A stretch of DNA of 64,000 nt from Trema orientale (taxonomy: Eukaryota; Streptophyta; Magnoliopsida; Rosales; Cannabaceae), in NCBI GenBank assembly GCA_002914845.1, contig JXTC01000060.1:676313-740312 (forward strand), given 5' to 3'. The notes beneath the pieces were generated by a model. The model searched no databases, was not told the DNA's origin, and was given only the letters and a program-made list of their open reading frames with translations. Of the stretch, positions 36,045-46,563 are shown piece by piece (positions within the stretch are counted from its first letter, which is position 1; every line of letters starts with the position of its first letter). The translations under genes were made by a program, and so were the position numbers.

Positions 36045-36242
36045 AATGCTAGATGTACCAAAATTTATACCAAATTTTTAATACCAACACATGTGGTATT
36101 TGAGTTGGTACTATCTAATTGGTGTATTAAAACTTATCATAAATAAGTTAATCATATTCACTAATTGAATATTGCTAACTCATATGCCATATGTGTTAGT
36201 ATTAAAAATTTGATAAACAATTTGGTACACATAGAATTATCC
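36045..36242. mobile_element. MITE with ATAATGCTAGATGTACC-type ends
   Basis: Left end 'ataatgctagatgtaccaaa' and right end 'tttggtacacatagaattat' form imperfect TIRs of about 20 bp. Inner arms 'ttaataccaacacatgtgg' and 'catatgtgttagtattaaa' are also inverted, so the whole element can fold back. Non-coding. Confidence 0.6.
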
Positions 36243-37096
36243 ATACATATACATATGTACATTTTGAATTCTGTCCTACTTATTCACAAATAATATGATA
36301 GTTTTCAAATTATCATGATTTCATTGAGAAGGTAGTTCTGGCTTCCTTAGTATCGACCTTCCTAGAGAAGCCTTTTTAATTTTTATTGTTAATTAGAAGG
36401 TGCAATCTATCTTCCACAAGTGCGTAGATGCCTTTTTAATTTTTATTTTCATTTATTTTTCATATGAACACTTTTAACTAATGGGTCATCCCATCAGTTT
36501 TGACTCTATTATATTGTGAAATATGAGAGAAGTTATAATTCATTTATAAAATAGGTATTTTATTATTAAAAATTTTTGGAAACCCAAAATTACTCCGTTG
36601 TCAACTATTCAGTAAAAATTTGACAGATCGAATATAAAAGAAGAATATATCTATATATATCCTATATCTATGTGTTCGACCATGGTCAAAATATTTTGAT
36701 TCGATTGAAAAAAAAAAAGAAAAAAAAAAACAGATTATATGATAAGGAATCATCTCTTCCAACTACAATCACCACAAAGGTTCATAGAGGAGACCGGCGA
36801 AGAAACTTGGAGCAAGCCATGGTAAAGAGAAAAGAATTTTAGTCCAATAAATCTTTTGGGACAACCTTTTGGGGAAGCAAATCTTAATCCAACATTTTTA
36901 ATGAGCAACCAATCCATATATATTCAGTTATCTACGTTATTTAATTTGTTTCTCTCGAAGTGTTATATAAATGCAGATAACTTAAAAAATTCGTATGTTG
37001 TTAATGCTAATATTGATTATCACTGCATTTCAAAAAAAATATATTGATTATCACTATGTTCACTGCATAGCGACGCATATATATATATATATATAT

Positions 37097-37300
37097 AGTT
37101 ATCTATAGGTATTGTTTTGCTCAATTAAAATTTATCACGTATATTTTTTTATAATAAAAGTTAGAGAGAGAAGCATTAAATAATATGTATTTTTTTTTCA
37201 ACTATCCAAATTATGATAGTCTAGATTATAATTCAACAGCTAAAAAAAAATATTTATAGATAGGTAAAAAAATATATACATTAGATTGAGAAATATATAT
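37097..37300. mobile_element. degenerate TA-flanked MITE, copy E
   Basis: Retains 'tctataggtattgttttg', 'agtctagattataattcaac' and 'aaatatttatagataggta' in family order, inside (TA)n tracts. Confidence 0.45.
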
Positions 37301-37499
37301 ATATATACACACACGATGGTAAATAGAGAGGAAAGAGTAATTAGTCAAAATAAAGGAGCTGGAACGTTAATAGTGGAGGTAAATTCTACCATGTATATTC
37401 AGTCAAGTTATCGAACAGTTTCATGCACGTACGACGTTTATTAGGAAAGTTTTAATTAGGCCATGTCCTAAGTACTAATTATTTCATTAACTGCACACT

Positions 37500-37745
37500 C
37501 CTTGTATGGTAAAATTTTCACGGTCAACTTAATTATAGGAGAATATATATATATATATATCATGAAGGAAAATGGGTTCCTTATAATTGCGGATATGAAA
37601 ACAAAATTTACTTTTTCCCGTGTCTCACTCAACTTGTGTGCCCAAAATTGAATCAAGGGATATATGATTATTCGTTACTAAATATTTTATTATGTTTATA
37701 ATAGTGAAAAAGCGTTTATAACGATGGCTTAATGTCACGATTTAA
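37500..37745 (+). promoter_or_regulatory. truncated array promoter block
   Basis: 'aaaattttcacggtcaactt', 'gaaaatgggttccttataat', 'tttttcccgtgtctcactca' and 'gtgaaaaagcgtttataacg' match the 16960 and 40095 blocks. Similarity ends at about 37745, where LTR-like sequence begins. Confidence 0.5.
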
Positions 37746-38019
37746 ACCTCGGGTCAGTGGCAGAAAAGAAAATTTTACAAATAGAAATTCGATAGTTATT
37801 TTTGAAAAATTTATAAAAATAGTTTTAATACTAAAATTCACAACGTTTTATAATCACCGTTAGACGTAGATTGATAATAAAATTTATTAAACAAAACCAA
37901 GCATCTTCGTCAACAATATCACAATCTGAGCATAAAAGTTATACAGACCGAGTCTGTGATACGAACCCATAAATATCAATACAAGTCAAGATAATTAAAC
38001 AGTTATATTTTACATAGTT

Positions 38020-39170
38020 ATTAATTATCAAAATGGGTAACGTGCTCCTTACTACTATGATCCTGAATTCCCAAGATCACACTAAGCACTACGTGAGAGT
38101 GAAAAAAAAAAAATGAGTGAGCATTCACATGCTCAGTAAGAATTCAATTACCTTTTTTAATGGATGTAATTTCTCAAATTTACATGGTTAGTACCTTTCA
38201 AATCTATTTATAAATTCAATTTATAAATAACTGAAGTCCTAAATAGTCGCATATTCAAAACCAAAATCAAATCCACATCATTGTACATATCATACATCAA
38301 TAAGATATAAGAGTACTGAACTTTCATCCTTCCATCACGGCCCTATAATACCTCTGTAGCAGAGATACCTTACATTCTGACCTACCCAGAGGCGCATCAG
38401 TAAAAACCTACACAGCCACCTAGCACTGCTGCAACTCGCCAGGGATCTAAACTACTGCGATGCAATAATAAAACTCAATTGTGTGATCCTATGGTATATA
38501 CAATATGTAACAATTCACAACAATCATGTATCCAAGAATTAATCAAATCATGCTTTAAAATCCAACTTGGCGTTATGCTAGGATTTACTGCAACTTGGGC
38601 AGCACACCGTTATTTTACCCCATAATCATAATTTAAAAATATGTATAAAAATCCACATAGTCCAATCCTAGTATAATCCAACATGTTTTAATAATTTATC
38701 AAGCCATTATAAAATCACAATTTTTCATTAAGTTATAATGCAATTATAAATCAAAATATATATAAAAACAAGGCAATTAGACTCTTACGTACCTCGAGAT
38801 GATACCTACACCAAGCTAGCAACACTCGAAAAATCTTCCATTGGCCATTTGGATCTCTGTCGTCATGTAGCATTTCATGGGGGCGATGGTGGCTGCGTCT
38901 TCGTCAGTGGGAGGCGGAGGCCATAGGATGGCACGTCGGTGTCGGAGGGTAGTGGTGGGCTATTGGATGAACAGTGGCTAAGAGAGAGGATTTTCAAAAA
39001 TTTCAGGTGTTTCAGCTGAGAATATAAGAAATTCAGAGGACTTCAGGGCAATTTCAAATATTGTAGCATACGTGGCGACATCTGGTTGGCTTGGAACTAT
39101 TCACATTTTTTTTTACACTTTTTACCTAGTTTTCATAATTTTTTTTCACTTATGCCCTTATTTACTTTCA
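38020..39170 (-). mobile_element. non-coding LTR-like repeat
   Basis: Non-coding sequence with the same kind of layout as 15160-16690: a 'gagtgagcattcacatgctc' stretch, then 'gacctacccagaggc', then a G-rich segment (38870-38960) ahead of pyrimidine-rich sequence. It appears to be a diverged relative in the same orientation and interrupts an array promoter block that resumes at 39340. Similarity is weaker than between the 3 and 15 kb copies. Confidence 0.35.
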
Positions 39171-39339
39171 TTTTAGTCCCTCTTTTTAACTTTCTTTACA
39201 CCTAAGTCTAAATGCACCTAGACTCAAATGTGGCTTCATTCATTTCAGATATTTTCATTTAAATACTCAAATTCATTATTAAAAGATTGCCATTAGCCCA
39301 AAAATTATAATTATATCCTGAATTAAAACTGGATTTTGT

Positions 39340-39600
39340 ACTGAATCATTATTACATTTTGGGTGGCCACAACTAGCCTTCAGAAGGTGTTATAACCAGT
39401 AGAATAATGATTGGGACACAAAAAATTTGCACCAAAAAGTTACACCAATGATGTGGCATCTGTTTAAATTACTATTGTATCTCTGAGTGGGACCACACTA
39501 TTTAAAATTTAGTGATTGATATAGATGCCAACTCATACAGTGTAAGTTTGCTCTCCGCACAGCTAGTTTTATTTCGTTTGTGATCAATCAGTTCTGTCTT
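39340..39600 (+). promoter_or_regulatory. array promoter block interrupted by a MITE
   Basis: The left part 'attttgggtggccacaacta', 'gccttcagaaggtgttataa' and right part 'cgcacagctagttttatttc', 'gatcaatcagttctgtctta' belong to one type II block, cut at about 39402-39552 by a diverged copy of the Mutator-like MITE of 10233-10400. No gene follows before the next block at 40095. Confidence 0.6.
39402..39552. mobile_element. diverged Mutator-like MITE copy
   Basis: Left end 'gaataatgattgggacac' resembles GAGTAATGATAGGGACACC, and the interior keeps 'gagtgggaccacacta'. The right end is more decayed. Its insertion splits an array promoter block, which makes both boundaries visible by comparison with uninterrupted copies. 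Confidence 0.55.
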
Positions 39601-40094
39601 ACTTTCTTTATTCTACAATAGTGCCATATTTATCGGAATATATATAGATACATATAGATAGATATACGCCTATATATAACTTAACTTATGAATTTTTTTT
39701 TTGGGAAGTAAGCCGGTATTTTTTTTCTTTTACGTTTTTATCTTTATAATTTTTTTCCTCTCTCTGAGTAAGTTAAATTGAGTTCTTAAAATTAATTTAG
39801 GTCCTCCCTAAAAATAATAATAATAATAATAATAATTTAGGTCCAAAAAGATTTATAAAATTTAGGAACGAAAAAGTTTTATAACTCTTACGCAAATATA
39901 GTGTACTTATTCCATAATTAATTAGATTTTTTCTCTAAAAACAAGGACACAATTGAATTCTTAATTATCATACGCAAATGATTACCAACCGTTAATGTAC
40001 TGCATGCATCACGTTATTAATTAGGAGACTTACATTAAGTTATGCATAGCTAATTATTAAACTCAACTCGACGAGTAGTAATTATTGTCATCGT

Positions 40095-40480
40095 CAACCA
40101 TAAATATCTGTAAGATTCATGAGAGAGATGAAAAGAATATCATAATGGGCCCATTATAATTGCATATATGAAAATAAAATTTACCTTTTCCCATGTACCA
40201 TTTAACTTTGTACCCCCAAATTGAATCGTGGGATATGATTCATCATTGATTAATTCAACATAGCCTTAATTACAAGGCTTTAATCATAATTGCATTCTCA
40301 GTGGCCACAGCCTATCTAGAAGGTGCCCCAATCAACATCGTGATAAAATAAACTATTGTACATGGATTTATATTCACACCGCTGGTTTGCTTTATTATTA
40401 TGGTTGATCAATCAGCCCTTTCATAATTTACAATCGAGTCCAAAGAGATAATGCCCATTTAATCGCTATATATTGCCAAC
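40095..40480 (+). promoter_or_regulatory. promoter block of the 40.75 kb gene (type II)
   Basis: 'ctgtaagattcatgagagag', 'accttttcccatgtacca', 'tcagtggccacagcctatct', 'agaaggtgccccaatcaaca', 'ttcacaccgctggtttgctt', 'gttgatcaatcagccctttc', then a TATA-like 'cgctatatattgcc' at 40464-40477. An intron acceptor (attttcag, ending at 40718) lies 31 bases before the start codon, so a 5' UTR intron is likely here too. Confidence 0.65.
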
Positions 40481-40749
40481 TTCAGAATCCAACATTTTTC
40501 ACTACAATTCAGATAATATTTTCTCGAAGTTTAAAAAGAGTACGGATACTAGCTTCCATATAAATATATATATATATAGTCAATTATACAAATAAGCTAG
40601 CTAGTTACTATTGTTCGTTAATATAATTCATTTGCTGTTATAATGTATCATAATTTGTTAATCAAGATATATTTTTTTCCCAACTAATGGTGCAATTTCT
40701 ATTGATCCTTATTTTCAGGCTTGATATGATTATGCGCCTTTGAAACGTC

Positions 40750-41022
40750 ATGAGGACCTTACTTGTAATCTCCGTTGCTCTTTTCCTGGTTGTGGCATGT
40801 ATGCAAGTCGATGCCATCCCTAAGCCCGTCCCCATTCCGGAGGACCCCACCCGCGGTAAATCGAAGGGCACTGCCGCCATCTCAGGCCGCCGGCTTCTCA
40901 ATGATGACGACGACTCCGATATTAAGAACACGGCTAACGGTGAAAGCACTACCGATTCCCCCACCGGCGGTGAAAATCACCGTTACATAATTAATGCTCA
41001 TCCCAATCCACCGAGCCGTTAA
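40750..41022 (+). CDS. small secreted peptide precursor
   Basis: 90 residues. The N-terminal hydrophobic segment (MRTLLVISVALFLVVACMQV, residues 1-20, then DAIPKP) is a signal peptide. The pro-region is Pro-rich (PKPVPIPEDP) and then basic (RGKSKG). SGRRLLNDDDDSDIKNTANG is the core shared with the type I proteins (GRKVLN, acidic stretch, KN-T/V-A). The C-terminus, GGENHRYIINAHPNPPSR, differs from the NKTA tail of type I but keeps G-G-E-N-H-R, also present in the 13.4 kb member. The short Pro-containing C-terminus is in the style of plant signalling peptides; no CLE, CEP, PSY, IDA or RGF signature is seen. The truncated duplicate lies at 24166-24310. Confidence 0.8.
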   Translation: MRTLLVISVALFLVVACMQVDAIPKPVPIPEDPTRGKSKGTAAISGRRLLNDDDDSDIKNTANGESTTDSPTGGENHRYIINAHPNPPSR

Positions 41023-41308
41023 CGCCTGGGCCTTATGTACTTTTTAAGAGTATGAAGCTGCTTATAGTTATATAATATGTTTGTGTGAATTGTATTATAT
41101 ATGCGTACGTGTATGGAAATGTCACGTATAAATAAAATGAAAAAGCCATACATGCATGTTGGCCTATATACCGACATGTATTTGTTGCTTTTATCATCAG
41201 GGTTTGAAGTACCTGTGTGTATATATATATAGGTACTTAAAGCTCTTCATGTTGAACTTAATATTTGATGTGGCCTTATGTGTGTTCCTTTCAACTTTGG
41301 GATCGATG

Positions 41309-41314
41309 AATAAA
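41309..41314 (+). terminator. poly(A) signal of the 40.75 kb gene
   Basis: AATAAA in 'gatgaataaaacgccatgc', the same block as in type I units with one changed base, about 290 bases after the stop. Confidence 0.6.
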
Positions 41315-41831
41315 ACGCCATGCATAATATATGCAAAAGGCTCTCGTATGAATGGTTTTTATTCGTATGAATCGTATGAATAGTTTTATGTCTATACATC
41401 GTGAAAAACTGTCAGGTACTCTGGTGATCTATAATGAGAATTAAATTAATTTTTGCAAGCTGTTTATATTAATATATTACCTGCGCAAGGAGAACAAGCG
41501 CAGCTAAACCCGACTAATTCCACTGCCCTGGATGGGACAGTGTCCAACAACCTTATGGGAAAAATTCTAGGTAGATAGAGTGCATATTCCAACAGCTAAT
41601 ATTTGTCGAAAACGAGAAAATGTCGCCGAGATAGACCATGTCACGAGAGCAAGAAGAAAAGAAGCAATTAGGACACTGAACCCATCACTTGCTTACCTTT
41701 TCTCTAGATATGTATGAGATAAACAAAAAAAGGAAAGAAAAAAGAATCTTCTAACTCTTGTAATTTCTTTGTTAGCCCCGAGCATTGAAGCTAGAAGTAC
41801 ACTCGCACGAGAGGAATTCATGTGAGTGAAA

Positions 41832-42423
41832 TGTTGTGCCGGCCGAAGCACAAATTATAAAACATAAAGATTTATTGCGATTCATATTTAGGCATACGTT
41901 TATGTTGAATGCTGCAAGAAATTCTACTATAACAAAAAGAGATTATAAGAGCCTGACAAAATTTCTCTCTCATCCAAATCTCAAATACACCCAAAATTCT
42001 CTCTCCTGAAAACAACAAAAATTATCAAACGAAAAAAAAAACTCTTTGACATCCGAATTAAGTTGCTATCAAAAGAGACAAACTTGTGTATTTAATGGAA
42101 ACACTAATAGACTACACAAATGAAACACTCAGCTACTTCGTATATCTTTACTTGTGGCTTATGATTGATTATTTTATATAACTGTTACAAGAGTTACCGT
42201 AGCTTCCAACCGACAATGTAATAAAAAGGTAACCTATCAAGGTGGATGACCGATTTTTTAAATTAGTTTAAGTATGTCTATGGTTTAAAACTTATAGTTA
42301 AATGTCTACTTTTTTTTAAGATCTAGTTGTGGAATATATTGTATTTCTATTTTTGTCATTAAATGGGTTGGATATTTAGCTATAAACTTCTAAACTTGAA
42401 TTAATCTAATCCACGATCCAACA
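41832..42423 (-). mobile_element. Copia 3' LTR
   Basis: On the minus strand the LTR starts TGTTGGATCG and ends GGCACAACA, so it has TGTTG/CAACA inverted termini. It is preceded on that strand by the polypurine-type tract GCCAAAGTGGAGAT, typical at the 3' end of Copia internal regions. The adjoining internal sequence (42424 to about 43090) carries no intact ORF. Confidence 0.65.
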
Positions 42424-43090
42424 ATCTCCACTTTGGCGCAAAATTAAGCCAAGTCCAAATATAATGAAACTCTTTCGCCATCTCTTCCAAAATCTTGAAA
42501 GACTAATCACAATCTGCAGTACTAAATAAATCCAAATAATGGTTGAACTTCCATACGGCACCTATCTCGGTAACTATATCCGTCGCAGCTAAGATAAAAA
42601 ATAAAAATAAAAAAATAAAAAAAAAACAACTAACTCTACAAAATCATACCAATAAGGTAAACCTTTTTATCTACCGACAACAAAGAAAATCGTAGAGTCA
42701 AAAATTTCAACTTAAAATTTTTTACTTACAAACATCGAGACCTTTATCTACACGTATATACTAACTCTCTTGTATTAAATACAAGAACTCTGCTAATTAA
42801 GTAACTTGGTGACAATAGAAGACCCATTATTCAAAATTAATTAATCAAAATGGAAGCGAATGTCCATTGAGTGGTGTCAAAAGGATAGTCCAAGACCCAA
42901 TATTTGCCGATACTAAATTCTGAAACCTTTGCCACTATATATGCTTGTTTCGACGGATAATAATATTACGTAACCACGCCAATTATCCAACCAAATTATT
43001 CATCTTGCATGTTTCCTAATGATCCATCTAGATTCCTCAAGAAGCAAGAGAGGCAACCTGAGACCTAACATAGTTGGTCAAATGGAGGAC
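42424..43090 (-). mobile_element. Copia internal 3' region remnant
   Basis: Non-coding sequence that, read on the minus strand, leads into the polypurine tract and LTR above. The pol gene is not present; the remaining ~0.67 kb would be the 3' untranslated part of the element. Confidence 0.45.
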
Positions 43091-43629
43091 ATTTTTCCTG
43101 AAAAAGAAATAAATAAATAATATTCGAGAAAAAGAAAAGTACAGATGAGAGACTACACGCTTATATATAGACGTACTCCTCTGTGTTAAAACATAAATTT
43201 AAAAAAAAATTGAAAAATAATTGAAATTAAGTATGGAGATTGGAGGCGGAATAAAATAATTTAATTAAAATGATACCAGAAAGAAATCATATATGCTGTA
43301 GTATATTTGGTTTTTTTTTTTTTTTAAGTTCGTTTTTTACTCTCTCAGAGTATTTTTCTTAAGAACCATACTTTCGGTTATAATTGGTTCTCTAACACTA
43401 TTGGTCAGAACTCGCCTTTGGTATAAATATTTAGTTAGGACTGATTCTCTGATACCGTAAAGTGTATAAGTGTTGGTATATAGGATACTATAACAGGAAA
43501 TAATGAAATTGCATGTATTCACTTTTTTCACATGCATTCTACCCAAAAACTAATGGACCTAATATTGCCATACATAATTCATTATTGCATTATTCAGCAT
43601 TATCAACGAAAATGGCTAATAAATTATCA

Positions 43630-43745
43630 AACTAATCATAATTACAATTCTAGTGGTAGATATATAAAATGTTATCTCAATTCATAAAATGGTGTCGTGA
43701 AATCCGCACTGCTAGTTTGCTTGATTGGTGCTCAAAGGCAGCCTC
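43630..43745 (+). promoter_or_regulatory. degenerate promoter block of the 44.3 kb gene
   Basis: 'aactaatcataattacaatt', 'ctagtggtag' and 'ccgcactgctagtttgcttg' follow the type II order, but the middle is diverged. This is the last recognisable block of the array. Confidence 0.4.
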
Positions 43746-43908
43746 TTCTTAATTATATATTTGCTCTTATAATTAAACACTACTTGTACTGCTAGAAAAC
43801 ACTACTATATATATTTATATATATATATGTGTTTATATCAATAGAAACTTGGAATCCATTCCTTCGCGGCAAAATAAGGTGTGTTCTTCTATATATATAT
43901 ATATATAT

Positions 43909-44150
43909 GGCACCAATCCAGTAAGTATTTTTTTTTAATCTATATATAGGTATCAATTTAGCCAATGAAAATTTTTTTTGCATATTTTTTTATAATAAAA
44001 AATAAGAGAGAAAAATAGCATTAATGATGTACGTCTTTTCATGCACTTCATTATAGACGTTAGATTACCGTTAGATGATGATCTAACGGGTTAAAAAGAA
44101 TACCTACACATAGGGTAAAAAAAAAAAAAAAACCTACTGGATTGGCAACC
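43909..44150. mobile_element. TA-flanked MITE, copy D
   Basis: Left 'ggcaccaatccagtaag' and right 'acctactggattggcaacc' ends, interior 'ccgttagatgatgatctaac', TA tracts on both sides. It lies between the promoter block and the 44.3 kb ORF, probably within its 5' UTR intron, whose acceptor (tttttcag) ends at 44302. Confidence 0.7.
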
Positions 44151-44340
44151 TATATATATATATATACACATATATAACACATCTTATTTAAAAAAAAGAA
44201 AAAAAAGGTTTTCGTGAAGTTTGTTGATTAATGTTTAGTTCAATTCATAAGGATTTGCCTACATGTATATAATAATTTCATGTCAACTCTCAAATTTTTC
44301 AGGGTGTGTGCTGCGTACGTTTGGAATTAATATTGGATGA

Positions 44341-44712
44341 ATGTTGATGATGAGGACACCAATCTTAGTTACGTTCGTCTTGATTTTGGCATCTAAGAAT
44401 TATTGTATCCAAGCGGCCGATAAAGGTGATGAGAGTCTTCATGATTTGGAGGATCCGGCGGGGCCAAGTTTGAAGGTCACCAACCGTAAGCTAATAGAAG
44501 ATCATGATCAGCAGCTCAAGAATGATGTTGCAAATAAAGTTAACGCAGGTCGAGTACCGATCAAACCTAACTGTTTCTACCGATCAAGACCTCCTCACTG
44601 CCCGGGTATTGATCATGATGCTGATTATGGAGATTTGGGTGACGGCGGGGATTTATGTGGCCGGCGACGGTTCCGGCAACCTCCTGATCATGACTTGCCT
44701 TATAAGCCGTAA
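44341..44712 (+). CDS. divergent secreted protein of the array
   Basis: 123 residues from the first in-frame ATG; ATGs at 44347 and 44350 are alternatives, the last giving MRTPILVTFVLILASKN, comparable to the MRTLLVISV start at 40.75 kb. A signal peptide is clear. Residues around 50-70 (NRKLIEDHDQQLKNDVANK) match the family core R-K/R-L/V-L/I, acidic, K-N. The C-terminal half is different: Pro/Arg-rich with cysteines in NCFYRSRPPHCPG and DLCGRRR, and a DADYGDLGDGGD segment; Asp-Tyr is the context in which some plant peptides are Tyr-sulfated. An out-of-frame ATG at 44337 opens a 19-codon uORF overlapping the start. Function unknown; membership in the family rests on the core motif, UTR intron acceptor and position. 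Confidence 0.7.
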   Translation: MLMMRTPILVTFVLILASKNYCIQAADKGDESLHDLEDPAGPSLKVTNRKLIEDHDQQLKNDVANKVNAGRVPIKPNCFYRSRPPHCPGIDHDADYGDLGDGGDLCGRRRFRQPPDHDLPYKP

Positions 44713-45374
44713 ATGGTACGATATCTGATAATAGGATTATATGGCCGCATGATATATAATGCTATAATCCCCTCAATATATATATATATATATTGCCATA
44801 ATCATGATCATATGGCAAAAAAATGTGTGTGACTAAATAAATCTCATAAATATTGTATTGTGTAAAACATAAAGCACATCACTACTAGAATGTAGAAATG
44901 ATAATCGTTGTACTCATAAGCTTACGTATAAATGCATGTAATGTAAGATATAAGAGAGTTAACTCTCTTATCTCATGTAGCCTAACTACCGGCGTGTTTG
45001 TCTCTCCTTGTTGATCTATTGTGTTTTGGGTGGATTTCTTTAATTTCATGAATTTTATAGACTTCTTCTTTTATTAATATAGCTCTCGAGATTCGGTCAA
45101 TTGGATGCTAATATAGTTGGGATGCGGTTAATCTTTCTCCTTGTCTGCATTTTTAATCGTTTTTTTATTCATTTAAAAAAAATAAATTAATCAAGCAATA
45201 TCGCTAATCTGCTAGTTTAATTTATATTGCCGGCCGGGCATTAGTGTGTGTGTATGGGGAGTTTTTGAAGCTACAATCAAAGGATCAATCCCACATGGGT
45301 CAGCCAAAACACCACAATGGTTTAAAAGAAAGCATTTGTAGAGAGAATGAGACGCACCGGGGGTTTGCAAACGA
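44713..45374. other. 3' flank of the 44.3 kb gene
   Basis: AT-rich, with a TA tract at 44778-44794. An 'ctaaataaat' tract at 44834 could serve as poly(A) signal. No other gene is seen. Confidence 0.35.
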
Positions 45375-45850
45375 CTCGAACTGAAAACGACAACAATTAA
45401 CTAATCAACAATAAATAAGACGAGATTAATAGTCAAGGTAAAAAGACAAAAAAACCTAATAGACGACGACAAGTTCAACAAAACAGATAAATCGTCATAT
45501 ACAGAAAATCCGATGATACACGAAAATATGACAACAATTAACAATAACTAACTATAACCTGATGTCAAAGACGAACAACAGCAACACAAGAAAATAAATA
45601 AATAAATTCAACAAACGACAATAGTCAAGATAAACCGACAAGAATTGTAAATGACAATAAATTCAACATAACAGATAAACCGTGATATACATTAATTAAA
45701 AGCATGTTATACGACATTAAAAGTCAAAACTAATTAAAGACGTGGCAAAATGCACAAATTTAAATAAATTCAACTAACGAAAATAGTCAAGTTAAAACGA
45801 CAAAAATTGTAAACGACAATAAATTCAACATAACAGACAAACCGCATATA
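45375..45850 (-). repeat. GTCGTTT-rich patch 5, reverse orientation
   Basis: The complement AAACGAC and variants (aaacgacaacaatt, aacgacaatagtcaag, aaatgacaataaattc) recur. Inside it, 'ataaattcaacataacagat' occurs twice about 180 bp apart. Matching sequence appears again at 46575-46620 on the far side of the element at 45855-46563, so that element probably inserted into the patch. Confidence 0.6.
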
Positions 45851-45854
45851 TATT

Positions 45855-46563
45855 TCTGCTTAACTGCCCAAACTGCCTAAACCAAACCACACTGCGCAGT
45901 GTGGTTTGGTTATTTTGCTTTGTGCTGTGGTTTGGAATCCAGTTTTTTTCTATCACCGTGGTGTGGTATGAAATACGAAATAAGATTTATATTTTCGTAA
46001 AAAACTGCACCGCAGTGCACATACATGTACATCCAATTTAAAGTATATATATATATAAATTCACATATATAATATACTAAAATCTAAATTTTCTTGGAAT
46101 AAGTTATAAATGAAACTTGGAGAGTCTTAGAAAAAGTCAAACGAATGAGGACTTACTAATAATTTAAATTTCAACTTTATTGTTTATTGTTCGAAAGGAT
46201 GTTTAAATTTTTGAACTTTAGACATTTGTACTTTACTATATTTTGATTGGGTTGTAATGTTGTGTCTTATTGAGATGTTGCTTAGACAAATATGAATATA
46301 TGAATGTATAACTTTTATAAATATTTTAGATTTGTGTTAATTTTTAAATGATTTTATTTTAGTAGTAATAACTTTTTTAAGATTATTTTTTAATTTAACC
46401 CAATTTTGTTAAGGCCCAAACTGCATAAACCGCACCGCATCAAACCGCATAATGTGGTGTGATTAATAAATCGCATTGGTTAAGATTTCTTTTTACCGCA
46501 CTTTGTAGGATGGTTAAGAATTTAGACATTATACCACCCAACCCACACCACGCTCACCCCTAA
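45855..46563. mobile_element. hAT-like non-autonomous element (tentative)
   Basis: The right end reads 'cacgctcacccctaaattt', the complement of the AGGGGTGAGCGTG type of end common in plant hAT derivatives, and both end regions hold repeated 'aaccgcaccgca' / 'ccaaaccacac' phrases. The left boundary is unclear. No transposase is seen. Confidence 0.4.
45881..45910. repeat. perfect 30-bp palindrome
   Basis: ACCAAACCACACTGC is followed immediately by its exact reverse complement. It sits at the left part of the hAT-like element. Confidence 0.8.
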
